This document shows positions 50,008-62,182 of a stretch of 64,000 nt of DNA, piece by piece. This DNA comes from Embiotoca jacksoni. Lineage: Eukaryota; Chordata; Actinopteri; Embiotocidae. The stretch covers positions 13,335,428-13,399,427 of the forward strand of contig JAKOON010000018.1 of the NCBI GenBank assembly GCA_022577435.1, read 5' to 3'. The notes under the pieces were generated by a model. It saw nothing but the letters and a program-made list of their open reading frames with translations, was not told the origin of the DNA and searched no databases. Each line of letters opens with the position of its first letter. Position 1 is the stretch's first letter. The position numbers were made by a program, and so were the translations under genes.

Positions 50008-53000
50008 ATGTCAAGAAATCACACTGTTCACTCGCACTTTTTCTGTTTACTGAAACACAACTGCTTGATGAAGTCGTTGTTAAACTCCACAATTAGTGTG
50101 TCTTGAACCGCTGGCAAGTAACCTGAAAGATGAAAGTTAATTATCATCATGTTTTGAGAGGATCTCTTGGGTGGAAAGTCATCAGTTGACAGCAATTCTT
50201 GCCCGGTTAAGGGTTTTTTACTTCTTTCCTACTTGGGATTACGCAACATTAAATTATTCACCCGATATCTCGTATATATTTCCAGTTCTTTTGACCTGTT
50301 GCTAATAATGCCTTATGAACATTGTTTTTTTTTTCTCCACATAATGCCGAGAACAAGTCTTTCTGATAGTTGAATTAACACATTATGACGCTTTGCTCTT
50401 GTTATCGTGGCTCACTGGTAGATGCAGGTGCGAAATACAATCTTGTTGTCTTTGGTTTTCAGAGCACCGTCAGTGACCTGTCTGTTCACAAGCTGTCTCC
50501 TGCAGAGCTGGTGAGGAGTTTGATCATGTTGCTTGCTGCACGACTGATACTCTTTTCAGCGTAACTGCTGTATCTGAGAAGCAGGTCGTGACGTCTGATC
50601 TCCGAGCTGCAGCCTGTCCTTGTCTGATTTTTCGTCCGCTCCAGAGTCACCGACACGAGATCCACAAATCCAGCAACAAGGCCGCAGCTCAGTGGGAGCT
50701 GAAAGAGAAAGCGCTGAAGCGCCGCTTCACGCATGCGGGGAGTCCCGCAATACTGGACAAGGCCAGCCTCAGCATCATCAGAGAGGTCTGTGTGACGGCT
50801 CGTCTGTACTTCTTTGTGTCTTCCGTGCTGACTTGACGCTGCTGGATTTTTAAGGTGATGAGTTAAGCACAGTTGTCTTTGCTTGGCGGTGTCCCGCTGC
50901 AGGTTTTCTCTGATCAGCTGCTGCTGCAGGATGTGCTGGCCCGCTCTGATAGAGCCCTGGCTGTGGTGAAGGACCTGTTTGGAGATGCTCCACGCAGGCA
51001 GACTGGTAGCAAACCGCTTCTTATCAATTCTAGTGCCATGTCATTCAAATGTCAAACCATTTAATGCTCTCCAAGTGGTTGCACAAGCAACGCCACATGT
51101 GTACGTGTATTTCCACAGGGCACCCGAGTGTGACCGTGGCTCCAAACTGTTACTCTGACTCGGACCTGCCGGTCCTCCAGAGGCCAGATCCTCCAACTCA
51201 TCTGTCTCTCCTCAGCCAATCTATGATGGATCAAGAGGTGCGTGTTAGTGAGACTGTCGTTCTCAGCTGTCACACGTGCTTTTAATTGGCATTAACATGT
51301 TTGCATGTGTAAAATGGTTCATTTCAGGCCCTCAATGAACGAGAAGCTTCAGAGGAAGATGCCCACCTTTCTGACAGTTCAGAGTATCATGTGATCCGAA
51401 GGTACGAATCCTGTAAACGATACGACTGCGGTCAAAGAGGAGCTGCTGTCATTGCTAACAACGTTTTTCTTTTGCAGGGCCAATGTACAAAAAATGAAAG
51501 CACAGTCTCTGGGTAGAGTGACACAGCAGAAGAAAGTCCATAGCCCCAACCATCACCATAGAAACCGAGATAATACTCCTGTGACTCCCTGCACATCAGG
51601 AAGAGCACCAGACCAAGCAGGTAGGATGAGTAGATAAGTAAATTAAGCTGATCAGTTGCATTAGAAGGAGTTTGATTTGAGTTATCGTATGCAGTGATCA
51701 CAACAATCCCCAATAAACGCAGTACTATATATCAGTCATGCATACAAACTGATCCAACCTTGTTTCAGCTCTCAATGCCACAGTGGCTGTTCAGCGTGTT
51801 CGTTCCAAACAGAGTCAGTCAGAGGAAGAAAAGGAGGAAACTTCGGTCCTGGTTTCTCAGGTCCTGAATCCTGAACTACCTCTCAGCAACTCAGGTAGTA
51901 TCTCAAAGGGACAGATATTCTGCAACATGAAATTCTCAATGTGAAAATGACACCATATCTGAAAACAATGTTTTGTGTTTCACAGGAAGGATCAGCAGTC
52001 GCACCAGCAGAACCAAGAAGTGTGTTTCTCAGAGTTCAGAGCTGGATGGCTCCTCTGTTGGCTCTCTCGGTGGGGACCAGTCCAGTCTGGGCCTGCTGCA
52101 GTCCATGCTGGGTCGGGTGGAGGCCGACCTGGATTCTCTGAGTCCTGACGGAGCACCGGTACCAGCACAGAGTCCAAACCAGCACAGAACACAAGGCCTC
52201 ACTGGATTCTCTGTCGCCTTGGTCTCCACACTCGGACGTTTAGTACACCTCATCAAACAGGTACTGTCGGAAATAAAATTTCAGGAAAATAATTGGCTTT
52301 TCTCATAAAAGCTACGGAAGCGAAGGTTTTTGCCTCCAAAAAAGTTGATATCGGGGTTTCTAGCTATTTGATGCTGAAGCTGTATGAAGATTTTTCTACC
52401 AGTCTTTGTGCGCGTTGTAGCTCGTTTTGACAAATCAGCAAATGGCATACCTTTATTAATACTGAACGTTTTTCAAAAGCACGTAATACAGTTTTATATT
52501 TCTGAATGATTTCCTCCTTCCAGGCAGCCATTAGCTCACATTGTTGTTTTTTTTATCTCCACTGGTTTTTACCTCATTTAGCTCATTGTTGCTCTGATGT
52601 CCGACACCATGCTCAGTCCGTTTCACGCGTTTAACTCCTTCTCTGCCTGCCTTGTGTTAGAGGACAGAGGAAGCTCACGGAGAGGCTGAGGAGAGGAGGA
52701 GACTGGAGGAGGCGCTGAAAGAGCAGTGGGGGCTCATTGATGCTCTCACTGCTGAAACCATGACTCTGAGGGAAGAGGCCGCTGCCCTGCGGGTGAGACA
52801 GAGCTGGCGTTATCATCCAGACTCCAACTGTACTGATAAATCTGGCGTCGCAGAGTTAGTTAGTGGTCTTTGTTTCCATCTCTGCCTCTCAGGCGGGGTT
52901 TCAGCAGCGGACAGCAGAGCTGGAGCAGAAGTTGGACTCGGTGGTGCTGGTGATGGGAGGACTCGGACTACTGGGGGAACGCATGAGCGTACCTCAAGAC

Positions 53001-53836
53001 TCTGACGTCGGAGCTGCAGGTCCATAGAGTCTTTGTGTGTCTGTCTGTACATTGATATGTGATGAATGGTAAATAATCGTTTTACTTTTTGTTGAATTAT
53101 TCGATGGGCAGGTTGTCAGTCTGCACCCGCCGCTGAGCGAGTTCCTGAGCAAACACAAGTTTGTGTTTCTCCTGCTGTGCTGCTCTCCCCGCCTCGACAG
53201 GGAGACAACTGCCTACAAATTCCTGGTAACCTTCTCAGTCAGTTATTATCTTGCATCAGTTCCTATGACGTGACCCTCCCTCAGATGTAATTTGATTTTC
53301 TGCACCCCCCTCCTCTTCCACAGTGACTCATCCTCTGCCAGTGCACCAGTCTCCTGTAGAGATCCTGCGGTCCTGGGAGGACCTCCAATCTAACAGCTCA
53401 GCCTCCAGTCTCAACAGACTTCCCTCCGCCTCCTCACTATCACTGTCCTCCGACCCTCTCCGCTCACAGCTCTGTCCGAAAGTTATGCTGGCTGACATCG
53501 CTCAGCTGAGCAGAGAGAACGAGCTGATCAGGGCTCAGCTCAGCCAGGCTCAGGGCCTCAGGTCAGGGGACGGTGGAGCGCTCAACAGTAGCAGCGAGCG
53601 GAGATGGTCGAGCCCCAGCAGCACAGGGAGAGTCACACCTGAGAGTACCGGAGAGAGGAGGATGTGTGGATCCAGCAGCACAGGGAGAGTCACACCTGAG
53701 AGTAGCGGAGAGAGGAGGATGTGTGGATCCAGCAGCACAGGGAGACGCAGCCAGCACAACCAAGCTTCTGGAGAAGAGCAAGCGACCCAACAGGTGACAC
53801 TTGGGGTAGATTTATGGTCTCTGAGCCTGATGTCGG

Positions 53837-53898
<62 letters not shown>

Positions 53899-55485
53899 TT
53901 TATAGGGTGTGTCTATTTCTGTAATTACCTCTAACTTTCTAAAACCAATAATCTGACATTCACACCCACTTCACAGCATGATTGGCCACCTTTGTGGAGG
54001 CAAGAGAAAAGCAAAGCGTTGTACTTCTGATTCTAATAATTCAATCATTATGAACTTTTCAAGTTTGAAGTTTTGTCCGACTAAACGTAACACTATCAAG
54101 GTCTCTCCGGAAAGACGATCTTGAACTGTGTGCCGTTGTGTTTTTATTGTGATTCACATTCTCACAGGATCTGTCTGTTTTCTCGCTCAGGCGGCATCAC
54201 CGAACACCTCCAGTGCAAACAGCGTGGAGCAGCGCCTCCTGGAGCTGAACAGGCAGCGAGCAGCAGCCAGGGTTCGACTGCTGGAGCTGATTGAGCAACA
54301 GAAGCAGAGCGTTTCACCCCGGGCCTCTCCCTCCGTCTCTCCCTCCGTCTCCCCCTCCGTCTCCCCCTCCGTCTCCCCCATCCCTCCCTCCGCCTTCAGC
54401 CCAAATGCAGCAGGTAGAGTGGGTAACACCAGTCCATCGCTGTCTGTCTGATCACACATGACGCCTACAAATCATTCCATCATGTCACTTTCAGCTGGAG
54501 AGGGAAGTTCAGAGGTGTCACTGGTGCTGCCTGAGCTGGAACTGCAGTCATATGGCGATGGTGGTGTTGAGAGACGGTGAGCAGGTCAGCTGGATGAGAC
54601 AGATGTTCCATGTTGATGGTTTAAAAGAATAGTTTTTTGTTGTTGTTGTTGTTGTTTTTTTTTATGGACTCTAAAAACAACATCAGGCGATATTTACATA
54701 TATTTTATATACACACACACATATACACATTATAATTACAAGGTTGGACTGAGACAAATTACTCCTGTTCTGACCCCATGTAGTCAGCTAATGAAAACAC
54801 AGCGAGGGACTCAGTGACTTTTATTTGCCTTTAAGTCCTTGTAAACAAAAATTGCAGAAAGCAGCAATGACATGAATAAAAACTTAAAGTTAAAAAGCCT
54901 ATTACTGAAACATACGGTTACCAATAATCCAAACAGGGGAAAACGATACTAAAATGCGATATATCTGTTGATTTTGTCTCGCAATTTTTAAATATATATA
55001 TATATATATTATATTATATATTATAATTATGCTTAAATTATTGCGGTCCGTTCATTATAATAATTGTTACAGACCTACTAAGAGAAACCTGAAAGTGATG
55101 TAGAGATGGTTTCGCAAAGGGGAAAAAAAGTGAGAACTGAATATTATTTATACATTTCTCTGTAGTTCATATAGTTTTTGATGAGACCAAATGAATCCGT
55201 TTTCTTAGGAAGAACAGTTAACTACTAACGTTTTGTAAATGGTCCATGTACACATTTCTGTGACATTTCTTTGGTAGTTGTGCTGGTTCTGATGTACCCT
55301 CTCACAGCTTTGGAGGAGAAACCAGTGTTGGTGAAACGCAGGTACACATGTAAACTAGATTATATGGATGCAAGTCAGACTTGAACAGATCACGTGGACA
55401 TAAACTAATCTTTCTTTATCTACGATAGGTGGAACAGCAGAGAGAGCGAGAGGGCTGGTTTGCCTTGTCTGCTCACGTGAGATGA
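49856..55485 (+). CDS. spice1: Spindle and centriole-associated protein 1
   Basis: SPICE1 is a coiled-coil protein of centrioles and spindle, needed for centriole duplication, bipolar spindles and chromosome congression. Coding exons: 49856-49945, 50463-50510, 50645-50785, 50903-51005, 51119-51237, 51328-51401, 51478-51620, 51769-51894, 51986-52260, 52661-52792, 52893-53019, 53112-53225, 53324-53793, 54191-54413, 54495-54576, 55278-55341, 55429-55485. The total is 2388 bases, 795 residues plus stop (human 855). Matches to human SPICE1 include MSFVR at the start, VSDLSVHK, HEIHKS, WELKEKALKRR, FSDQLLLQDVLARSD, PSVTVAPN, LIDALTAE, AVLLSPPRQ, RLLELNRQ, LLELIEQQK and the terminal EGWFALSAHV. The coiled coil is around residues 374-455, with a second near 665-690. 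The start is fixed by ATG directly at the exon edge and by similarity. Confidence 0.95.
49954..50006 (+). repeat. (CA)26 microsatellite beside a spice1 donor
   Basis: Starts 9 bases after the first coding exon of spice1. Confidence 0.95.
53324..53793 (+). CDS. spice1: spice1 largest exon, with in-frame tandem repeat
   Basis: This 470-bp exon encodes THPLPVHQSPVEILRSWEDL, a Ser-rich segment and ADIAQLSRENELIRAQLSQA (coiled coil). Two near-identical 57-bp units follow (53617-53673 and 53674-53730, one base apart) and the start of a third at 53731. Each unit encodes 19 residues of the form SSSTGRVTPES-x-GERRMCG with x = T or S. The repeat keeps the frame, so copy number can change without truncating the protein. 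Confidence 0.9.
53839..53896 (+). repeat. (AC)29 microsatellite in a spice1 intron
   Basis: Starts 45 bases after the largest spice1 exon. Confidence 0.95.
54191..54413 (+). CDS. spice1: spice1 exon with RLLELNRQ coiled coil and SPSV repeats
   Basis: The exon encodes the family-conserved helix RLLELNRQRAAARVRLLELI, then EQQKQSVSPRASP. A 12-bp tandem unit CCCTCCGTCTCC (about 54327-54378) follows and is translated as repeated SPSV. The helix is the best-conserved C-terminal block of SPICE1. The Ser-Pro repeat has no counterpart that I recall in mammals and offers possible proline-directed phosphorylation sites. Confidence 0.85.
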
Positions 55486-55519
55486 CAAGAGAAACAACTG
55501 AACAAACCAGAAGACATTT

Positions 55520-55525
55520 AATAAA
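55520..55525 (+). terminator. spice1: spice1 polyA signal
   Basis: AATAAA lies 35 bases after the spice1 stop and is followed by the GT/T-rich stretch TTTGTGTTTTTTGTTTT, a typical downstream element. The 3' UTR is therefore very short. Confidence 0.8.
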
Positions 55526-55789
55526 ACTTTGTGTTTTTTGTTTTATCTATGCAGTTTTTTAAATGGTCGAATTAAAATGTTTAGGATTTTAACCTTTTTA
55601 TGAACTCCGGGTCTTTTGTACTCACTGTTTGAATCACACGCCGAAATATCTTCCATAGTGTTATAGATCTTCATATTTTTTTTCATGAATGTGGACGAAC
55701 TTGTGGATTTGGATTTGCAGCGATGTGCACAACAAAACAATAAATATATCAGCACATTAACTGATGTATGAAACCATACATTATCAAAA

Positions 55790-56070
55790 TAATACGTTTC
55801 ACCACCAACAGGCCAAAGTGGGATCTGAACCATTAATGGCAACCTGGGTGAAGTAGAATCTTTTACCTGTTGAGTCACTGGAAGCTCTGAGTGAACTCCG
55901 TGAACCACTTCCTCCTGCCGCGGCTCGTCCTCAGGAGCTTTAGATAGTCCAGCTGTCTACGACACCGGACATGAGGACACGGGTTCGAGCCCCGCCACGG
56001 TAACACTCATGGTTCAGGAGGGCGGAGGAAATGGTTTACAGGAGTCCCTGTAAGAGTAAGCTACACGGTT
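55790..56070. repeat. tRNA-like sequences within an inverted repeat
   Basis: Two tRNA-like modules lie head to head. On the plus strand, 55916-56002 has a possible acceptor stem TGCCGCGG/CCACGGTA, a D-arm-like GCTC...GAGC and a perfect B box GGGTTCGAGCCCC. On the minus strand, 55800-55890 has TGACTCAACAGG (A-box-like) and GGTTCAGATCC (B-box-like). Flanking arms pair: plus 56021-56045 reads GGAGGAAATGGTTTACAGGAG, and the minus strand of 55890-55915 reads GGAGGAAGTGGTTCACGGAG. This looks like tRNA-derived SINE material rather than a working tRNA gene. Confidence 0.5.
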
Positions 56071-56340
56071 CACAGAGTGCTCACTGTTCAGGTTTCAAAC
56101 TTCCGAGTGCCGTAATGCTGATACCAAACTAAAAGTCAACAATAATACAAAATAATAATCCCATTAGTACATTTTAATGCTAATGCTTTTGTTTTTCATA
56201 TTTCGGAGGACACAGTGGTGCATTTGTGAGAGGTAACTGGGTTCGATCGCCACTTGAGGCATACGTCAGTTCAGAAAAAGGTCATACTCCAAAAAGTGAT
56301 TAAAAAAAGAAGTAATTTTTGTATATAATATATAGTATAG

Positions 56341-56660
56341 TCAGGGCGATGCGGCTAAGTTTGATGTTTCACCGTGACACAGGAAGTTGATGCTCCGAAC
56401 CTCACGAAACTTTTGCACATGCGTCAGGCACCAACTTTCATGAGTTTTTGAAGATGTTAAAGCCGCCGAAAAAAGCCAAGATTTTTTTTTTTTTTTTTAA
56501 GAAGAATAAGGAACGAGATCGAGGGAAAAAAAATTAAAACTGCATGCGGGAATATGCGGGCCCTCGCATGCTGCACGTCGGGGAGCCGGCAGCCCCGACC
56601 CGCTGGATCCCCGGCGTGCAGCGTGCGAGGGCCCGCATATCACCGCTTGCAGTTTTAATT
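56341..56660. repeat. Interspersed element ending in a long GC-rich hairpin
   Basis: The left part has GGGCGATGCGGCTAAGTTTG, TTTCACCGTGACACAGGAAG and AAAGCCGCCGAAAAAAGCC, which I recall from dispersed repeats in fish. The right part (56533-56659) is a hairpin. ATTAAAACTGCATGCGG and ATATGCGGGCCCTCGCA pair with their near-perfect inverse at 56614-56659 over a short loop rich in CCCGAC/GATCCCCGG. Confidence 0.65.
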
Positions 56661-57419
56661 TCTCTTTGTTATTAAAGATGCAACTCTAATTCATTCATCT
56701 TTCTGCGTGTTGCACACACCTGTACAACACGTGCGTTTGTACGGATTGTGTGTGTGCGCGTGTGTGCGTGCAGGAGATAATGTTGCACCGCACGTCAAAG
56801 TCAGCAGATGGCATCCCAGAATCACTAAAGAAGTCACTCTTGTAGGTAAGCGTCTACTGCCCCCTCAAAACTCCCTCTGAAAATGACTTTTAATTTCTCT
56901 GAATATTTGTCAGTATCAAGTGATGTAAAGTAGCCTTCATCCTCTGCCGTTGCTCTGTTTGAATAGACGGTGAAGGGGGATGCAAAGACAAGAAGTTACT
57001 TCTGAAGATGAGGTAAAGGGATTTTTAAATACGCACCGCGCAATGCCAGATATGGATATATAAAGTTTGTAGTTTCCACTAAAAAAAACAACAACAACCA
57101 AATGTCATCCTTCAGCTATTGTACAGTCTTATGACATTTTAACTGAATTAGAGAACTGCATAAGGGACTTTGTGTTGGTATTAAACTGCAGTGGATCTTT
57201 TTCACTGCAGACAATTTGACTCGTCATCGTAGGAAGAACACAGATGTTTCTAATCACAGTAACGGTGGCTCTGTCCTGTTGGAGTGTCCCAGTAGGTCCC
57301 AGTGATTCACACCTGTGCTTTTCTAACTGTGACGTGCTGAAACGTCCTCAGGGAGGTGTGTGATGGCAGTAAATTAGTTTTGAGTCTGGTTCGTCACGCG
57401 AGACAATAACTGGGAAAAC

Positions 57420-57749
57420 GGGCCGTTTCACAAAAGCAGAATTAAGAAATCCAAGGATTTCAGAGTAAAGCGAAGCTTGATCGAGTCCACGCATTAACAC
57501 GTCACGGACACGTCAAATTCGGCTGCATAAGCACTTTTATTGTTCAATTTGTTTTAATCTTCCCTAATTAAAGACAGAGAGCATGTCATTTTCCTTTCAG
57601 TGTGTATAGCTGCACAGGATACATCTCAATGGGAATTTATGTCACACTTCTCTAATAAAACCGAACTGAAGCTTAATCCAGCCGGGGTACCTGCAAAGCC
57701 TGGCTTCATCTGGTTTAATTCCTTGTCCGGGTTTTGTGAAACAGCCCTC
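57420..57749. mobile_element. MITE with GGGCYGTTTCACAAAA inverted ends
   Basis: The left end GGGCCGTTTCACAAAAGCAG is matched by the inverted right end GTTTTGTGAAACAGCCCTC (57731-57749). Sub-terminal AATTAAG and GGTTTAATTCC also correspond. There is no coding capacity in its 330 bp. I could not identify a target duplication, so the superfamily is open. Confidence 0.6.
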
Positions 57750-59700
57750 AGATGAAGACCAGAGAGTGCTCAAGGGTTTTGTGCGAAACATCAAAGATAC
57801 AAGACACTCTGATACACCTTTTAGAAGTTACTACTAATTGCAGGAAAAGCACAGGTGTGAATAATTAATAAGTGTCATGGCTTGGTGGGACTCTTAATAG
57901 AAGTGAGCCATCGTGAATTACTGTCCAATAATAGCGCCTTTGTGCTTTTCCCTCCTTCCTTTCTGTTTTGTTGAATAATTGGCAACAATAACAATATTCT
58001 GGATAGCACAATGGGTTCATGGGGTATGTGTTGCCTCTTTTTTTTCAGTTGTTAATTTAGTTTTTTGGATATCTGGATATTCCTCCTAGTCAGTAAGACA
58101 TTTTTTTCTTTTAAAAGTCACGTATTTTATCAGTGTTTCCTAGTTCTATGCAGTTTGACTGAATGCGTGCTGCTTCTCATTGACTAAATCTAAGTCTTAT
58201 ATAAGTGGTCTCAAGCTGACTCATTTACACTCCAGGTAGTGTTTGCTGTTGGTTTTAAGGTTTTGAGGGTGACACTGGAGGAGAAAGGACAGCACTTGAG
58301 TCAAGAGAGCAGTGTGGGTGATGGCAATGGCCATCAGGGAAATCAAAAGGAGTAAATATTGTAGATAATAACAGGATGGAGGCATAAAGGCGCCAGGGAC
58401 AGCAGCCGTAAACGTAGGGTCAGAGGTCACAGTGGAGATGCTGGGGTAGGCGGGCAGGGCTCATTGTGCCAGGCCTGGATAACTGAAGGACGGGGTGAAT
58501 GGGGATTAACCCCACCCCAGTGCCCCTCAATACCCCCTCCTCCACCACAGGGCCTGGGGAAGATTCCCATGTGACCACCACCTCAATGTGGGCCTCTGAA
58601 CACACCTCCTTTACTCCTCACACACATACATTCACTCGTGCATTCTGCAAGTTATAGTGGAAGGAGAGAGCTCAGTTGATAATAATTAGAGGATTTTTTT
58701 TTTTTCAGTTGTAGGAAGAAAAAGAAATGTGCGCAATAATAAGGCTGGAACGTGCTAAACTCACAAATACCTACACAATGCCGGGGGTTGGGGGGTGGGA
58801 GGTTATCGGGGGGCATGAAGGGGGGTCGTGTTCTTTACTCATTGTAAACTGCCCCCACTTCACCTCCGTAAAGGAGGCTGAAGTCACTCAGAAAAACACA
58901 CACTAGAGCTTGTGCACACACTCGGACTGTTGCCTTTGATAGCGTCCAAAGTGATAGGGATCTTGTCCGATGGTAGTCTAGACCTCGAGGCAGACCTGAA
59001 CAGACATTTGTTTATTTCCCTCCAAAAAAAATTACCTTAATAGTTAATGCTTTTCTTGTTTTTAGCATTTGAACCATCATTTTCCGAGAGCTACAATATG
59101 ACTGGTTTCATCAAATAAATGTTAAGATATTCTTTTTCTTTTCTTGACTTAAGTCAGGATACATCCTATTAAGAGGAACAGTGGAAATTATTTTAAGTTT
59201 TGAAAAGTTCAGAGAAATCGTTCCCTTTTAATTCATAAACACAACTTCCTCTAAATTGTTGCAGCGCAGTTATCATGCCAGTAGGGGGCAGTATTAATGT
59301 GCTGCTTCAACTCGATGTTGAATCTTGAGAAGTTCGTTATTTTTCCAACTTTCCTTCTTTTTTTTCATTTTTTTTTCATAAAGTTTCATAAACGTTTCCA
59401 GCAAAAAAAGGAACATTAACACAATGCCACAACCAAAATATTAAAACCCCGCTGCATCTAGCATTAACAAAACATAATTTTATAAGAAAAGTAAATGTAG
59501 TATAGTAGAACAGCATGAGTAAGTTATGATACACGTTATTTGACCAACTTTCTAAGTAGGTAAGATTCTGAAAAAGAAAAGTTTGTTGTAATGGTTAGAC
59601 GCTATATTCTGAGTGAACTCATCAGTTTTCTCACCAAAGTACCTTCAAAATGTCTCAAGTCTTAACATCTGTACGGGGTGACATGTGCGATGCAAGGAAA

Positions 59701-59747
<47 letters not shown>

Positions 59748-60150
59748 CATGTGAGTGGGTGCCCATGTGCGTAGGAGTGTACTCCACAGCTGTGCGAGGT
59801 TCTGATCTGAAGCAGGCTATTGCTTGCTGTGAAAATATTATCGCAAGTGTTTATTATTGCTTCAGTGTGAAACAGTGGGAGTGTTGTGTGTGCTGCACGG
59901 GTTGGTGGAGCACGGAGTGCTTGCGTGTGAGGAGGGATAGTGGTCGTGGTGGTAGGTGGGGGCGGGTGGGGGTGGAGGAGGGGGGTGGAGTGTTCTCCAC
60001 CTTCTTCTCCCCTCTGTTTCCCACCGGCCAGCCCCCGGCCCGTGGCCCATTGCACCCTGGGTAATGGCGAGGCCTATTGGAGTTGATTAGTTCCGGCTGG
60101 ATCCCAGATAGAGTTCTGACAGGCAGGAGGAACGAGCTCTCAGCGTGACC

Positions 60151-60280
60151 CCACACACACACACACGCACACACACACACACACACACACACGCGCACGC
60201 ACGCACGCACGCACATACACACACACACACGCACACGCACACACGCCCACACGCACGCACACACACACGCACACACACCC
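60151..60280 (+). repeat. (CA)n/(CGCA)n compound microsatellite
   Basis: Alternating CA and CG steps. Related runs occur at 59703-59744 (GT), 60359-60379 (CA) and 60991-61084 (CA). Confidence 0.95.
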
Positions 60281-60819
60281 CTGTCCCAGGCACAATGGGC
60301 AAGGCAGGGGAAGGGCTTTTTAAACAACTGCAGCTTTGCTCTACTCCACCCCCCCCCCCCCACACACACACACACACACCCCCCGGTCCAAAACTGGGCT
60401 ATTATTATTACAAAAACCACATCACACTGCTGCATAAACACAAACACAACCTATACTGCCTCTAATAGCGCCTGAGCACGTGTGTGCGCGTTTTCCTAAC
60501 ATTTCCGCCCTTCTCTGTCCGTGCAATCTGTCCGGATTACACAAATCTTTCAATGGATGCTATAGATAAAGATGAATGTTACAGATGCAGATGTTGCCTT
60601 AAGAACTGGCTGCATACGCAGCCTCGGTGCATTGTATTTTCCTTGACAGACAATCACATCCACCGTGCTGGACACCTGTGGCATAAACTGAGGTCCATGA
60701 GACACATTCCTCAGCAGAGCAGCGTCATTCACACACTTTTCCCTCTGCAGCTTCTTCCTCTCTATCTTCTTTATTTCCCACTCTACCCCCCCCCCCCCAG
60801 TTCTTCTCTTTCTTCTTCT

Positions 60820-60852
<33 letters not shown>

Positions 60853-61021
60853 CCTCTTTCTCCACACATAATTGATTAAGGGCCGTTTTCATAAATCAAT
60901 TTGGGACGCACATCAGTCAGTCCTGAATGGAGGAACCCCCCTCTGTGCAGCTGTATTAATCTACCTCAGCATGCCCTGCCACTCTCACTTACACACACAC
61001 ACACACACACGCGCACACACA

Positions 61022-61087
<66 letters not shown>

Positions 61088-61799
61088 CACTCTCACATAC
61101 ACAAATCTGTATAGTTTGTTTTCTTTAGTTTAGGTTTTGGCCGTTGCAGGTCGCCAAACATGAAATATGCAAATGTTTTCAGCAGTTTTGCAGACATTAC
61201 GACCTGGAACAGGCGATCCAACACACACATACACGTAGTTTCCGCTGAGTCTGAACAACGTTCGCTGTTATGAAGGAATTGGAAGAGAAATGTTGGTGTT
61301 CGCGGGGTTTGGAGAGTTTGATGGGTTACAAAGCATGACAAAATCAGAGGCAAGCAAAATAAGTGGATTTTTTTTATGGTACTGAAAGAAGTTCAATTCT
61401 TTCCATATGTCTGTGCTGTACATCTCTAAACAAACAAATATGTTGTTTGTTCACTTAGCAGTCTGTCTCTAGGACACATGCGTTTCACTGCTGCTTATAA
61501 TTATCGTCATTTAATTGTCATTATTATCAAGTGACTTCATCTCCCCTTCTTTCGCTCACTGTGTCGTTTTCTCCCAGTCAAAGCTGTTGTTTTGGATGTT
61601 TTGATATGAATGTAACCATGACGCCGCCCTTTCTTATTAGAAACACCATGCCAAGTTGCAAGGGATTCTGGGAACATGAGCCTGCAACAGCTGCAAGTGA
61701 TATGCCTGACTTTCCCCTCTCCCCTCAGTCTGAATTTTCTTACACTCTGCCCTTTTTTAAAAAAAAAAAAAAAAATGTTCCTTCACCTTAATGGTCTGT

Positions 61800-61804
<5 letters not shown>

Positions 61805-61861
<57 letters not shown>
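61805..61861 (+). repeat. (TA)28 microsatellite
   Basis: Pure alternating TA, the longest in the window; prone to cruciform formation and to assembly error. Confidence 0.95.
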
Positions 61862-61864
<3 letters not shown>

Positions 61865-62182
61865 CTTTGTACCCCTGGTGCTCCAGCTCCTATTTGTTTC
61901 TTGTTCTTTTACCTTTCTTCCATATTTCCACCCTCACCCTGGCATCCCTCTCTCCGTGCTCCAGGGTGTTGGCTTTAGTGGTAGTGAAAGCTGCTTTGCC
62001 TTTAAAAACAGTTTGTCTTAATGAGAAGCGGGGGGTGGACGCAGCAGAGAGAGGGTGGAGGGTCACAGCTGAAGCCAATTGCGTCCCTTTCCTGTCTGAG
62101 GCGCTGCAGGCCGGGGTCAAACTCAGGGTCACGCTGGCCCGTCGCTCTGGCTGGGTCCTGGTGCCGGTTCTGAATTGCCGCC

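Noticed and set aside
55543..55908. 121-codon minus-strand open frame downstream of spice1
   Set aside because: It overlaps the spice1 polyA region and tRNA-like repeat sequence; no protein family is recognisable.
58221..58605. Two short minus-strand frames in the right flank
   Set aside because: No family match, no splice pattern linking them and no upstream promoter signal.
59854..60447. 197-codon minus-strand open frame
   Set aside because: Most of it is translated CA/CG microsatellite; not credible as protein.
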